Below are positions 33,818 to 42,726 of a DNA stretch of 57,253 nucleotides, in pieces. The number at the start of each line of letters is the position of its first letter. The stretch's first letter is position 1. Position numbers and translations under genes: made by a program. Location: positions 1 to 57,253 of the forward strand of contig NZ_DF967557.1 in assembly GCF_000971475.1 (NCBI RefSeq). The letters run 5' to 3'. This DNA comes from Sulfuricella sp. T08 (lineage in GTDB: Bacteria > Pseudomonadota > Gammaproteobacteria > Burkholderiales > Sulfuricellaceae). Under the pieces are notes generated by a model. It saw nothing but the letters and a program-made list of their open reading frames with translations, ran no database searches and was not told the origin of the DNA.

Positions 33818-34083
33818 TGTTTGGTTGCCTCATCGGCTTTCTGGAGCATTTGAGCAATAGCCCTATCCGTTTCTTCATCGGTCAACGGCTTCCGCCCCGG
33901 TTTTGCGAGCGCGCCAGCGCCATCCTCTACCTGGGTACGCGGAAAAATGGGAACGGGCATCAGCCGGATTTCATCCCCCAGGAATGAAACGATGAACTCG
34001 GTTCCAGCAGCCAAATGCCGGGATTCCCTGATTTCTTTGGGAATAACGATTTGACCCTTGCTGGATAATTTGACGGTTTCCAT
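33814..34083 (-). CDS. vapB: AbrB/SpoVT-type antitoxin (VapB)
   Basis: An 89-residue antitoxin. The N-terminal swapped-hairpin AbrB domain carries the diagnostic KLSSKGQIVIPKEIRESR, and the acidic C-terminus (TDEETDRAIAQMLQKADE) would wrap the toxin. The ATG at 34083 is chosen because GGGAG lies six bases upstream; a reading from 34095 would begin with a TTG inside that signal. It overlaps vapC by four bases. Such antitoxins repress their own promoter, alone and with the toxin, so the 163-bp gap upstream should hold the operator, although no clear palindrome was noticed. Confidence 0.9.
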   Translation of the reverse strand: METVKLSSKGQIVIPKEIRESRHLAAGTEFIVSFLGDEIRLMPVPIFPRTQVEDGAGALAKPGRKPLTDEETDRAIAQMLQKADEATKQ

Positions 34084-34246
34084 AATGGCTCCCAAGCCGG
34101 TAAGGCGAAAAGTAAGACAGTATTATACTAGCATGGTTCTGAGTGCCTTCAAGGAGAGAAAGCTAGCTCTTGATCCGGCACAGTGAAATCTCAATAGTGA
34201 AGGTCATTCGCCCTGTCGAAGGGTGGGCGCGGGCTTCGGTAGCCTC

Positions 34247-36499
34247 CTATTGCTGTTTTTTCGCGTCACTAATCACCGGCGGCATCAGGACGATTTCGGC
34301 CATGAAGCCTTTTTCGTCGCAAGCCAGAGACAAGGTGGTGCTTTGCCTCGGCAATAACATCCTGACCAGTTCGAGTCCCGTACCGGAACGGATGTCCGGG
34401 TTCGGCTCCTGCACCGGGTTGGTGATGCGCACCACGACGCGATCGACCTCGCCATCGAGTGTGATTTGCGCGGCCCCCGAACCATGCTTGGCCGCGTTCA
34501 TGATCAGTTCGTTAAGGGCCAGGGCGATTGGCACGGCCTCTTTGTGAGTAATACGGGGAACGAATGTGAGTGTGTTGTTCAGGGCGGCGTCAAATCCTGA
34601 TAGCACCAGGCCCCTGAAGCCGGCCGCAATCGCCGTCAGTATGTCCGGCAAGGAGATAGCGCTATCGGCATCCCTGCCCTGCAGTCCGTGGACTATGGCC
34701 ACTGAACTGATTTGTGTAATGGCTTCCTCGATCGTGGAGCGGCATAGTGGTTCGTTGGGTATGTGTTGGCGCAATAGCCCTATCACGCCCTGCAGGTGGT
34801 TCTTGATGCGGTGATGAACTTCGCGCACCAAGGCGTTGCGTTGCTCGGCCTCATGGGCCAGGAGCAAGGATTCCGCCTGCTTGACCTGGTCGATGTCCTC
34901 CACCATGCCCAGAACATACATCGGTTGCCCTAGCTGATCGCGGATGACCGCCGCGTGCAGTTTGCCCCAGAAACTCTCGCCATCCTTCCTGACATAGCGT
35001 TTTTCCAGGGTATAGCTGGAAATTTCACCCGAAAAAAGTTGCTGGACCAATTCCGTGCCGGATTGCAAATCTGCGGGGAGGGTGATGTCGGCTATGGTCT
35101 TGTCTCTCAGTTCTTCCATGCCGTAACCGAGCATGGCGCAAAAAGCCGGATTAATTTCCATCAGTCCGAGTTCTGGGGAAACCAGCGAAATGCCGATGGG
35201 TGAACTCTGGAACAGTCGGCGAAATTTTTCCTCACTCAGTCGCAGCGCTTCCCCGTGCTCCTTGGAGACGGTAATGTCCTCGGTGATGGCGCCGATGCGG
35301 TAAGCCTGCCCTTGTTCGTCATTGATGGGAAACGTCTGCATCCGCAGCCAGCGCACGCGGCCATCGGCATGGAGCAATCGGTATTCCAGTTCCATTCTGC
35401 ATGGTTCTGCCCAGAGCTGTTGCATCGCGCGAGTCATGAATTCGCGATCATCGGGGTGAAGGTCGGCCAGAAGCAGGCGCGGCCGCTCATAGACCGCGGC
35501 ACAGGGACGCTCCCAGATTTTCTCGAAAGCGGGGCTGATGTAGAGCAGGGCTTGAGTTTTGATATCCCTGATCCAGAGCACTTGCTGCATGCTTTCCGCA
35601 AACTGGCGGAATTGTTCCTCGCTTTCGCGCAGCGATAGCTCGGTCTTTCTTTTCAGGGTTACGTCGCGAGCGATGGCCACCATAATCAGACGCCCCTCCG
35701 ATTCCAGTGCACGCAACCTGATTTCTACCGGAAATATTTTTCCTTGCCTGGATTTGTGGAAGGTATCAATTCTTCCGCTGCGTCCCGGGCTGCGGTCGAT
35801 TTCATCAAAACTCTGCTCCAGCATCGGCTGGTTATAAAAGGGTTTGATATCCTGTGGCCCCAGGGCAAGCAGCTCTTCGCGGCTGTAACCGAGGCTTTCG
35901 CAGGTGGTTTGGTTGAAGTCGATGAAACGCATCGTGGCACGGTCAATCAGAAAAATGGCATCGGGTGAATGATCGAGCATAGCGCGAAAACGTTGCAGGG
36001 CGGTGTGGGTGGTTTGCTGTTCCGCGATCTGCTGTTGCAAGGCTTGATTGGCCGCCACAAGTTCGGCGGTGCGTTGCGCGACCTGTTTCTCCAGCTCATC
36101 CTGCGTATGCAGCAACTGCACTTTGTTGCGGTGGTGCGATAGCGCCAGCTCCAGAGTAAGCAGCAGTTCATGTTCCTTGAGGGGCTTCTGCAGGTAGGCG
36201 AAGGGCGCTGTGGCGAAGGCACGTTTGACCAGTATTTCGTCCGAGTAGGCGGTGAGAAACACCACTGGAACATCGAGGCTATCCTGGATTTGTCGTGCCG
36301 TCTCGACTCCGTCGATAGCGCCATCGAGCATGATATCCATCAGGATCAGGTCGGGGTTCAGCGCCATTCCCTGCTGCAGCAACTCTTCCCCCCGTGCCAG
36401 GACGCCGGCAACCTGGTAGCCCAGCGCCTCGACATGCAGGGCGATAGCCTGCGCCAGCAAGGGGTCGTTTTCAACAATCAGTATGCGTGCCGGGCTCAT
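34247..36499 (-). CDS. REC-PAS-PAS-PAS sensor kinase of the HisKA_2 type
   Basis: A 750-residue cytoplasmic protein starting at MSPARILIVENDPLL; the longer frame to 36787 only shadows the ANTAR gene. Order: receiver (1-120, Asp in LILMDIMLDGAIDG, Lys in YLQKPLKE), coiled coil, three PAS domains (about 165-300, 300-420 and 420-550), a HisKA_2 phosphoacceptor domain (EVHHRIKNHLQGVIGLL) and an HATPase domain. The N box LNELIMNAAKHG is good, but the G1 region reads RITNPVQEPNP instead of D-x-G-x-G, as in some kinases paired with ANTAR regulators. The ANTAR protein gene lies 28 bp upstream in the same operon and is the likely phosphotransfer target. Confidence 0.9.
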   Translation of the reverse strand: MSPARILIVENDPLLAQAIALHVEALGYQVAGVLARGEELLQQGMALNPDLILMDIMLDGAIDGVETARQIQDSLDVPVVFLTAYSDEILVKRAFATAPFAYLQKPLKEHELLLTLELALSHHRNKVQLLHTQDELEKQVAQRTAELVAANQALQQQIAEQQTTHTALQRFRAMLDHSPDAIFLIDRATMRFIDFNQTTCESLGYSREELLALGPQDIKPFYNQPMLEQSFDEIDRSPGRSGRIDTFHKSRQGKIFPVEIRLRALESEGRLIMVAIARDVTLKRKTELSLRESEEQFRQFAESMQQVLWIRDIKTQALLYISPAFEKIWERPCAAVYERPRLLLADLHPDDREFMTRAMQQLWAEPCRMELEYRLLHADGRVRWLRMQTFPINDEQGQAYRIGAITEDITVSKEHGEALRLSEEKFRRLFQSSPIGISLVSPELGLMEINPAFCAMLGYGMEELRDKTIADITLPADLQSGTELVQQLFSGEISSYTLEKRYVRKDGESFWGKLHAAVIRDQLGQPMYVLGMVEDIDQVKQAESLLLAHEAEQRNALVREVHHRIKNHLQGVIGLLRQHIPNEPLCRSTIEEAITQISSVAIVHGLQGRDADSAISLPDILTAIAAGFRGLVLSGFDAALNNTLTFVPRITHKEAVPIALALNELIMNAAKHGSGAAQITLDGEVDRVVVRITNPVQEPNPDIRSGTGLELVRMLLPRQSTTLSLACDEKGFMAEIVLMPPVISDAKKQQ

Positions 36500-36527
36500 G
36501 GCTGAGGGTCCGTTGGGGAGAGAGGTT

Positions 36528-37103
36528 TCAGTCAACCGGTTTGCCCGCAATGATTTCCACCGCGATTTCGGCTGTCTTGCGGCGCTGGTTGCGGGCGCTG
36601 CCGCGCAGCAGTTCGAACGCTTCCTGCTGGTTGATATGGTTCCGTTCCATGAGTATTCCCATGGCAAGGCTAATGTCGCGGCTGCTTTTGAGAGCCATGT
36701 TGAGATGCTGCTCGCTCTGTTGAAGCTGGTGCATATCCTCCGCCCGTGCCAAGGCAGCCTGGATCGTCGGCAGGATGCGGTCGACATCCAGCGGTTTGAC
36801 CAGGTAGCCGAGAGCGCCGCTGTCGGTTGCCTGCCGCATAGTGGCCTGATCGTTATAGGCGGAAAGGAAGATGAATGGCGTGCAGGTATGTTCCTTCAGC
36901 CATTGCCCGACTTCCAGGCCTGACAGGCCGGGCATGTGTATATCCAGTACAGCCAGATCGGGCGAGATATCCGCGCACATTTCGATCGCCTGTTCTCCGC
37001 TATCCGCCTCGATTACGGTATAACCCGCATCGCGCAGCCCCTTGGCCAGGGTGAACAGAATCAGGCGGTCATCATCCACGACCAGTATGGTAGCTGGATT
37101 CAT
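36528..37103 (-). CDS. ANTAR-domain response regulator (RNA antiterminator)
   Basis: A 191-residue protein. The receiver has ILVVDDDRLILF, the phosphoacceptor Asp in LAVLDIHMPGLSG and the Lys in YLVKPLD. After a helical linker, the last 55 residues are an ANTAR domain (LAMGILMERNHINQQEAFELL). ANTAR proteins dimerise on phosphorylation and bind paired RNA hairpins to prevent termination, as in EutV and NasR. No convincing paired hexaloop hairpins were found in the flanking gaps, so its RNA targets are probably elsewhere. It precedes the HisKA_2 kinase gene in a two-gene operon and is divergent from the NarX-like kinase. Confidence 0.92.
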   Translation of the reverse strand: MNPATILVVDDDRLILFTLAKGLRDAGYTVIEADSGEQAIEMCADISPDLAVLDIHMPGLSGLEVGQWLKEHTCTPFIFLSAYNDQATMRQATDSGALGYLVKPLDVDRILPTIQAALARAEDMHQLQQSEQHLNMALKSSRDISLAMGILMERNHINQQEAFELLRGSARNQRRKTAEIAVEIIAGKPVD

Positions 37104-37348
37104 CTACTCACCCTGAATAAACAGTATTATCAAAGTGGGTATTTTGACGCCAAAATTCAATTTTGGATAGAGAGAATTTCGCTTGCTGGGTTCCGCTTTC
37201 ATGCGAATGTGCGGTTCAGGGGGCTTGATATGTATGAAAAGTATGACAGAGACCCCTCCATGGGAGAGGGGATGTGAGACCAGCCGGGAAACTCACCAAA
37301 CCGAGCCCGGAGTGGTTACAATCGCGATTATTTTATTCGGTTTTGCCG

Positions 37349-39889
37349 ATGAACAATCTTTCGGTTTCATGGGACGGCCTCGGCCTGCGTGGACGCTTGC
37401 TGGCGATGATCGTGCTGCTGCTTGTGTTAAGCGGAGTGGTGTCGCACAGCGTTCAGTTGTGGCGTGAGGCGGACGATTATCGGGCGGACCTCTCGCACGA
37501 TATGAATCACACCATGGATTTGCTGGAAATAAGTTTGATGGAGCATGCCATCACGGGTGACTTTGCTGCTATTCAGCGGGCCCTCACCCTGCGGGCGCAG
37601 TATTCCCTGATAGCCGAAATCCAGTGGCGGGATCCTTCCGGTGTAGTGGTCAAGGCTCAGGCAATTAAACCCGAAACAGCGGCTTATCCTCCCTGGTTTC
37701 ACCGCTTGTTTGGCTTCAACCCGAGCGAACAATTGCGTGGCGTGGTGGTGGGCGAAAGAAATTATGGCGTCATTGCGGCCACATTCAGCAGCGTTCCTCT
37801 GGAAAATCGCCTATGGCGAGAAGCCACGAGCCAGTTGTGGCAGTCCAGTCTGGGGCTGGCTCTGCTGATGCTGGTGGTTTACCTGCTGCTGGGGCGGTGG
37901 CTGAAACCCCTGAAGAGCATCACCGCGATGGGACATCACCTGTTGGCGGGAGATTACAGGGGGGGTATCGCCGGTTCTTCTCGCTTCGTGCCGGAAATCC
38001 GCGACATGGCCAGAATTCTCGACCAAGCGGCAACCGAGGTAGGCAGGCTGGTGCTTTCCCTTTCCGAGCAGCGGCGCGCCATCGATAACGCGGTGGTCGT
38101 GATTGAATCGGATCTCAAGGGGATCATTAGCTATGTTAATGACAAGTTTTGCGAGGTCAGTGGCTACAGCCGTGAGGAGGTGATTGGGCATGACCATCGT
38201 TTCCTTAATTCGGGTCTGCACCTACGAGAGTTTTTCGATGGCTTGTGGGAAGACCTTCGGCGCGGCGAGGTCTGGCATGGGGAAGTTTGCAACCGTACCA
38301 AAAGCGGCGGCCTTTTCTGGCTTCTGACCACCATTACGCCCATCTTGGGGCCGGATGGCAAGCCGCTTAAATACATCTCGGTCAGGGTCGATATCACTCA
38401 GCGCAAGCTGGTGGAAGGCGTCATGTCCCAGCAGGCCCAGATTATCAATCAGACGCATGATGCGGTGTTTTCGACTGACTCCAAGGGAACGCTGGTGAGC
38501 TGGAACAGGGGCGCGGAATTGCTGTTCGGCCATGACGGTGATGGTGCCATCGGCGAGCCGGTACAATTCATTGCCTTGCCTGGCGAGCAGGAGCGTTTTT
38601 ATCGCCAGGTATTCCTCGGCCTGATCCGTTCCAGTGGCGGTGCGCTGGAAACCCGGCTGGCGAAGAAATCAGGGGAGCCTTTCGATGCCTACTTTTCTTT
38701 ATCCCTGCTCAAGGACAAGGAAGGAATGGAAATCGGCGTTGCCTGTTACGTGACCGACATCAGTGCGCGCAAGCGCATGGAACACAAATTGCGCGAAAGT
38801 GAAATGAGGTTGGCCAAGGCACAGCAGATGGCACGACTCGGGAACTGGGAGTGGGAGATCGCGACGGGCGAAATTCAATGGTCGGACGAGGTGTACCGCA
38901 TCTTTGGCGTGGATCGGGATACTCCGGTCACTTTTGATCTTTTTCTGAGCCGCGTGCATCCCGAGGACCGCGAGCTGGTGGAGAAATCCCTGACTGCGGC
39001 GTTGGCGAGAGAAGTGAATTACAATGTGGATGTGAGGCTTTTTCCTGCTGGCGGTGAGGTGCGTTTTATCCACGCCGAAGCGGAAGTGGAATTCGATGGC
39101 GGGGGTAAGGCACTGCGCATGTTTGGTACGGTGCAGGACATTACCGAGCGCAAGGAGATTGAACAGGAAATTCGCGCTTCACGCGAGCAGCTACGAGAGC
39201 TGTCGAGCCACCTTCAGGCAGCACGGGAAGAGGAAAAGGCGACTATTGCACGGGAAATTCACGACGAACTGGGCGGCAACCTGACTGCCCTGAAAATGGA
39301 TATTTTCTGGCTGGCGCGCAAACTGCCGCCGGAAATGGAAGCCGAGCTTGAGAAGACTAGATCCATGGCCGATCTGGTGGACACTTCGGTCCACGCCATG
39401 CGCCGCATTGTGACCGAGCTGCGGCCAACCGTGCTGGACGATCTCGGCCTGCTCGCCGCGATGTGCTGGCAGGCTTCCGAATTCACCAAACGCTACGGTA
39501 TCCAGTGCAAGGTCGTGATGCATGGGGAAGAAATTGCCGTAGAGGGGGCATATCGTATCGCCCTGTTCCGCATTTTTCAGGAGTCGCTGACCAATGCGGC
39601 ACGCTATTCCAAAGCTGACCTGGTGCTGGTGGATGTGTGGCGGGAGCATGATAAGATCGCCATGGATATTGTCGATAACGGAATCGGCCTACCTGAAGAC
39701 AAAGCCATGGATCCCACTTCGCATGGTTTGCGCGGCATGATGGAGCGCGCCCGCACTTTGGGCGGGACGTTGGAAGTCGGCAGCGCGCCGGGCGAGGGTG
39801 TGGCCATCAGCGTGCGTATCCCATTCCCATCCCGTTCCCAGCCGATGAGGAGTTTTCAACAGGAGATGAGGGGGGGGCAACATGATTAG
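37349..39889 (+). CDS. Membrane sensor kinase with PAS repeats, NarX/NarQ class
   Basis: An 846-residue inner-membrane kinase. The first membrane segment (LLAMIVLLLVLSGVVS) and second (LALLMLVVYLLLGRWL) frame a periplasmic domain of about 130 residues. HAMP and three PAS domains follow (one with VIESDLKGIISYVNDKFCEVSGYS). The HisKA_3 phosphoacceptor is in EKATIAREIHDELGGNLTALK, the N box is FQESLTNAARYS, and the G boxes are IVDNGIGLPE and HGLRGMMERA. The ATG at 37349 keeps the transmembrane start; a GTG at 37274 is possible. The NarL-type regulator overlaps its end by eight bases and is its partner. The signal is unknown. Confidence 0.92.
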   Translation: MNNLSVSWDGLGLRGRLLAMIVLLLVLSGVVSHSVQLWREADDYRADLSHDMNHTMDLLEISLMEHAITGDFAAIQRALTLRAQYSLIAEIQWRDPSGVVVKAQAIKPETAAYPPWFHRLFGFNPSEQLRGVVVGERNYGVIAATFSSVPLENRLWREATSQLWQSSLGLALLMLVVYLLLGRWLKPLKSITAMGHHLLAGDYRGGIAGSSRFVPEIRDMARILDQAATEVGRLVLSLSEQRRAIDNAVVVIESDLKGIISYVNDKFCEVSGYSREEVIGHDHRFLNSGLHLREFFDGLWEDLRRGEVWHGEVCNRTKSGGLFWLLTTITPILGPDGKPLKYISVRVDITQRKLVEGVMSQQAQIINQTHDAVFSTDSKGTLVSWNRGAELLFGHDGDGAIGEPVQFIALPGEQERFYRQVFLGLIRSSGGALETRLAKKSGEPFDAYFSLSLLKDKEGMEIGVACYVTDISARKRMEHKLRESEMRLAKAQQMARLGNWEWEIATGEIQWSDEVYRIFGVDRDTPVTFDLFLSRVHPEDRELVEKSLTAALAREVNYNVDVRLFPAGGEVRFIHAEAEVEFDGGGKALRMFGTVQDITERKEIEQEIRASREQLRELSSHLQAAREEEKATIAREIHDELGGNLTALKMDIFWLARKLPPEMEAELEKTRSMADLVDTSVHAMRRIVTELRPTVLDDLGLLAAMCWQASEFTKRYGIQCKVVMHGEEIAVEGAYRIALFRIFQESLTNAARYSKADLVLVDVWREHDKIAMDIVDNGIGLPEDKAMDPTSHGLRGMMERARTLGGTLEVGSAPGEGVAISVRIPFPSRSQPMRSFQQEMRGGQHD

Positions 39890-40520
39890 AGTCCTGATTG
39901 CCGACGATCATGCCATTGTGCGCAGCGGCCTGAAGCAGATTCTGACCGATTCCGGCAGCATGATGGTGGTCGCCGAGGCGGAGAATGGCATCGAGGCAGT
40001 GCAAAAGGTGCGTGCTCTGGAAGGCGGCGTGGATGTCGTGGTGCTGGACATCTCCATGCCCGGCACGAGCGGGATCGATGCACTGAAAATGATCCGGGAC
40101 GTGGCGCCCAAACTGCCGGTACTGATTCTCAGCATGTACCCCGAGGAACAGTACGCGGTGCGCCTGATCAAGTCGGGCGCATCGGGCTACATGACCAAGG
40201 AAACCGCGCCGCAGGAACTGGTGGACGCGATCCACAAAGTGGCTGCGGGCAAAAAATACATCAGCCCCAGCGTGGCGGAAATGCTGGCCGAGGAAGTCGG
40301 CGGCGGTAACAGCAGTCTGCTTCACGCCAGCCTTTCCGACCGGGAATACCAGATTCTGCTCAAGCTTGCATCGGGGAAGACCGTGTCCGGCATTGCCGAT
40401 GAGATGGCGCTTTCGGTCAAGACCATCAGCACTTACCGTAGCCGCATTCTGGGCAAGATGCGCATGAAAAACAACGCAGAACTCACTCACTACGTGATTT
40501 CTCACCAGCTGGCCGAATAG
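39882..40520 (+). CDS. NarL/FixJ-family response regulator
   Basis: A 212-residue transcription factor. The receiver has VLIADDHAIVRSGL, the phosphoacceptor Asp in VVVLDISMPGTSG and the Lys in GYMTKETAP. The LuxR-type helix-turn-helix is in LSDREYQILLKLASGKTV and MALSVKTISTYRSRIL near the C-terminus. It overlaps the kinase gene by eight bases. A perfect 19-bp palindrome lies 47 bp downstream (40568-40586), in front of the chemosensory cluster, and is a natural candidate target. That link is positional only. Confidence 0.94.
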   Translation: MIRVLIADDHAIVRSGLKQILTDSGSMMVVAEAENGIEAVQKVRALEGGVDVVVLDISMPGTSGIDALKMIRDVAPKLPVLILSMYPEEQYAVRLIKSGASGYMTKETAPQELVDAIHKVAAGKKYISPSVAEMLAEEVGGGNSSLLHASLSDREYQILLKLASGKTVSGIADEMALSVKTISTYRSRILGKMRMKNNAELTHYVISHQLAE

Positions 40521-40567
40521 GAACCGTCGCTGCCCGCCCTTCAGTTTTTCACAGGCGCCAGGCCGAT

Positions 40568-40586
40568 GTCCTACATCATGTAGGAC
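40568..40586. promoter_or_regulatory. Perfect palindrome, candidate operator before the che cluster
   Basis: GTCCTACAT and ATGTAGGAC pair perfectly around one C in the 200-bp gap between the NarL-type regulator and the first chemoreceptor gene. There is no T-run, so it is not a typical terminator. The size and symmetry fit a dimeric regulator site. The half TGTAGGACAAAC recurs once at 27391-27402 upstream of the duplicated unknown protein gene. Confidence 0.45.
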
Positions 40587-40720
40587 AAACACCGACAAGC
40601 CGGTTCTTCCATCGCTTACCGCAAAATCAGCCTCTCCCCTATGTTGTTCTCCCGTGTTTCCGCGCACCATGAAGTTGTGAAAAGTGTTGCATGGTAGACC
40701 GAAAGAGGGGGAATGGAATC

Positions 40721-41926
40721 GTGCAGACGATGAGCAATAACGCATGGGTGTGGACGCTGCCGCTGATTGCCGGCACTGCCGGCGCCGTGGCGCTGCAGGT
40801 TACGGCCGGGGTGGGCAGTCAAAGCATTTTTCTGGCGGCAGGGGTAATGGCTGTGGCAGCCACCTGCGGCTGGTGGGGAGCAGGGCGGCACCGCGCTGCA
40901 CTCAACCGCGCTGCCGAGGATGCCCGGTCTCAGGCTCAACAGGAATGCCGGGAAGCGGCGGTGAGAAGCCATGTCGAAGGCCTGGAGCAGGTTTGTGACC
41001 AGGCTTTGCCGATCTGGGTGAAGCAGATCGAAACCGCACGCAGCCAGACCGAAGAAGCCATCATGGCGCTGTCCGAGGAGTTCTCCGGCATTGTCAGCAA
41101 GCTGGAAGCCTCCGTCGTCGCTTCCCAGAAAACGGCAGGCGGGGTGAGCGGCGACGGCGAGGGTGGCATCGTCGCGGTGCTGGCCCATAGCGAGGCTGAA
41201 CTCAAGGCCGTGATCCATTCACTGGCAGAGGCGCTGGAAAGCCGTCGTGCCATGGTGAAAGAGGTGCGGGAACTGACTGGGTATACCGACGAGTTGAAGA
41301 AAATGGCGGCGGATGTGGCGGCAATCGCTTCCCAGACCAATTTGCTGGCGCTCAATGCCGCCATCGAAGCGGCGCGGGCTGGTGAAGCCGGCCGGGGGTT
41401 CGCAGTAGTGGCGGACGAGGTGCGCAAGCTGTCCAATCTGTCCAGCGATACCGGCAAGAAAATGGCGGACAAGGTCGGTGTCATCAATTCCGCGATCACT
41501 TCCGTTTTCGAGGCTGCGGAAAAATCCGCCGATGAGGACGTCCACTCGGTGGCTGATTCCGACGCAGCGATCCGCGACGTGCTGTCACGGTTCCAGGATG
41601 TGACCGGGCGCCTGTCCGATTCAGCCGATCTGTTGCAGCGCGAGAGCGATGGCATCCGCGAGGAAATTTCCGATGCCTTGGTACACATGCAGTTCCAAGA
41701 CCGGATGAGCCAGATTCTCTCCCATGTATGCGGCAACTTGGGTAGCCTGCACCAGAACCTCAAAACAAATCAGGCCCAGCGCCAGAACGGCCAGGCAGCT
41801 CCGCTCGATGTCGCTGGATTACTGGGCGCGATGGAACGTAGTTACACCACACGGGAACAGCGCCGTAACCATCATGGTGTGGCAGCCAGCAGCGCTGCGG
41901 CTGATGCAGAAATCACTTTCTTCTAG
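40721..41926 (+). CDS. Short chemoreceptor with CheZ-like motif
   Basis: A 401-residue protein from the GTG at 40721, nine bases after GAGGGGG; an ATG at 40691 would add ten residues and lacks such a signal. Two hydrophobic segments at about 10-29 and 36-52 are separated by only a few residues, so no periplasmic sensor exists. The receptor signalling tip ([19 protein letters not shown], then [13 protein letters not shown]) lies near 204-238. Downstream at 325-331 is FQDRMSQ, which matches the CheZ active-site pattern FQDxxxQ with Asp327 and Gln331. The chain ends in DAEITFF. It is ten bases upstream of cheY. Both receptor and phosphatase roles are plausible. Confidence 0.85.
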   Translation: MQTMSNNAWVWTLPLIAGTAGAVALQVTAGVGSQSIFLAAGVMAVAATCGWWGAGRHRAALNRAAEDARSQAQQECREAAVRSHVEGLEQVCDQALPIWVKQIETARSQTEEAIMALSEEFSGIVSKLEASVVASQKTAGGVSGDGEGGIVAVLAHSEAELKAVIHSLAEALESRRAMVKEVRELTGYTDELKKMAADVAAIASQTNLLALNAAIEAARAGEAGRGFAVVADEVRKLSNLSSDTGKKMADKVGVINSAITSVFEAAEKSADEDVHSVADSDAAIRDVLSRFQDVTGRLSDSADLLQRESDGIREEISDALVHMQFQDRMSQILSHVCGNLGSLHQNLKTNQAQRQNGQAAPLDVAGLLGAMERSYTTREQRRNHHGVAASSAAADAEITFF

Positions 41927-41935
41927 GAGGTAATC

Positions 41936-42304
41936 ATGTCTAAAACCGTCATGATCGTGGATGATTCCGCTTCACTGCGGCAGGTGGTCGGTATCGCGCT
42001 GCGCGGCGCGGGCTACGAGGTGATCGAGGCTTGCGATGGCAAGGATGCCATCTCCAAACTGATCGGGCAGAAGGTGCACCTGATCATCAGCGACGTCAAC
42101 ATGCCTAATATGGACGGCATTACTTTCGTCAAGAACGTCAAGCAGATGCCGAACTACAAGTTCACGCCGGTGATCATGCTCACCACCGAATCTCAGGATG
42201 GAAAAAAGCAGGAAGGACAGGCGGCGGGCGCCAAGGCTTGGGTGGTCAAGCCATTCCAGCCGGCGCAACTGCTGGCGGCGGCATCCAAGCTGATTTTGCC
42301 GTAA
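41936..42304 (+). CDS. cheY: CheY-type single-domain response regulator
   Basis: A 122-residue receiver with no output domain. The acidic pair is in VMIVDDSASLRQ, the phosphoacceptor Asp is in LIISDVNMPNMDG, the Thr is in IMLTTES and the Lys is in WVVKPFQP. The ribosome binding site AGGAGG is strong. It sits between the CheZ-like receptor gene and the STAS gene and would be phosphorylated by the CheA encoded downstream. Its output may be motor control or another process, since no flagellar or pilus gene lies in the window. Confidence 0.93.
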   Translation: MSKTVMIVDDSASLRQVVGIALRGAGYEVIEACDGKDAISKLIGQKVHLIISDVNMPNMDGITFVKNVKQMPNYKFTPVIMLTTESQDGKKQEGQAAGAKAWVVKPFQPAQLLAAASKLILP

Positions 42305-42319
42305 AGCGAAGGGGGCAAG

Positions 42320-42628
42320 ATGATCTCGCACGACGTGGATAACGGCATCTACCGGGTCAAGGTGGAAGGCGAAATGACCATTTACCATGCGCTCGAGCAT
42401 AAGCAGGCGCTGCTGGAGTGCCTGGGCCACTGCACCGAGATGGAAATCAACCTGTCCGGGGTAAGCGAGATGGATACCACCGGTTTCCAGTTGCTGGTGC
42501 TGGCCAAGCGTGAAGCAGAGAAGATCGGCAGGCCGATGCGCTTGGTTAAACACAGCCCGGCAACGCTGGAAGTGATGGATTTGTTCCACATGGCGGCCTA
42601 CTTCGGCGACCCGGTGGTGATGCCGTAA
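42320..42628 (+). CDS. STAS-domain protein (anti-sigma factor antagonist type)
   Basis: A 102-residue single STAS domain of the SpoIIAA type. The segment EINLSGVSEMDTTGFQLLVL is the conserved phosphorylation loop, with Thr residues where SpoIIAA has Ser in DSSG. No partner anti-sigma kinase is encoded nearby. STAS proteins of this kind recur in chemosensory clusters of Proteobacteria, where their role is unsettled. It starts 15 bp after cheY and precedes cheA, from which it is separated by a palindromic repeat. Confidence 0.9.
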   Translation: MISHDVDNGIYRVKVEGEMTIYHALEHKQALLECLGHCTEMEINLSGVSEMDTTGFQLLVLAKREAEKIGRPMRLVKHSPATLEVMDLFHMAAYFGDPVVMP

Positions 42629-42643
42629 TGATTAATCCTATTT

Positions 42644-42696
42644 GTAGGAGCGGCGCCCTCGCCGCGATGCAATCGGCTCGAGAGCGGGTCTCCTGC
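42644..42696. repeat. Palindromic repeat pair with a decayed right arm
   Basis: The left arm (42644-42668) is identical to the arms at 29305 and 30966. The right arm (42672-42696) is an inverted copy with several mismatches (ATCGGCTCGAGAGCGGG against the perfect ATCGCGGCGAGGGCG). It lies in the 98-bp gap between the STAS gene and cheA, and as RNA would still form a stable hairpin. Confidence 0.75.
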
Positions 42697-42726
42697 GACG
42701 AATTTGAATAACAAGGGGGAACCGGC

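Noticed and set aside
36500-36787. N-terminal extension of the REC-PAS-HisKA_2 kinase
   Set aside because: It lies antiparallel-free but out of frame over the ANTAR gene on the same strand, is Arg/Ser/Ala-rich and precedes a complete receiver domain that begins at 36499.
37252-37271. Hairpin CCCCTC/GAGGGG before the NarX-like kinase as an ANTAR RNA target
   Set aside because: The loop has seven bases rather than six with the A and G positions expected, and there is no second hairpin or terminator to form the paired target.
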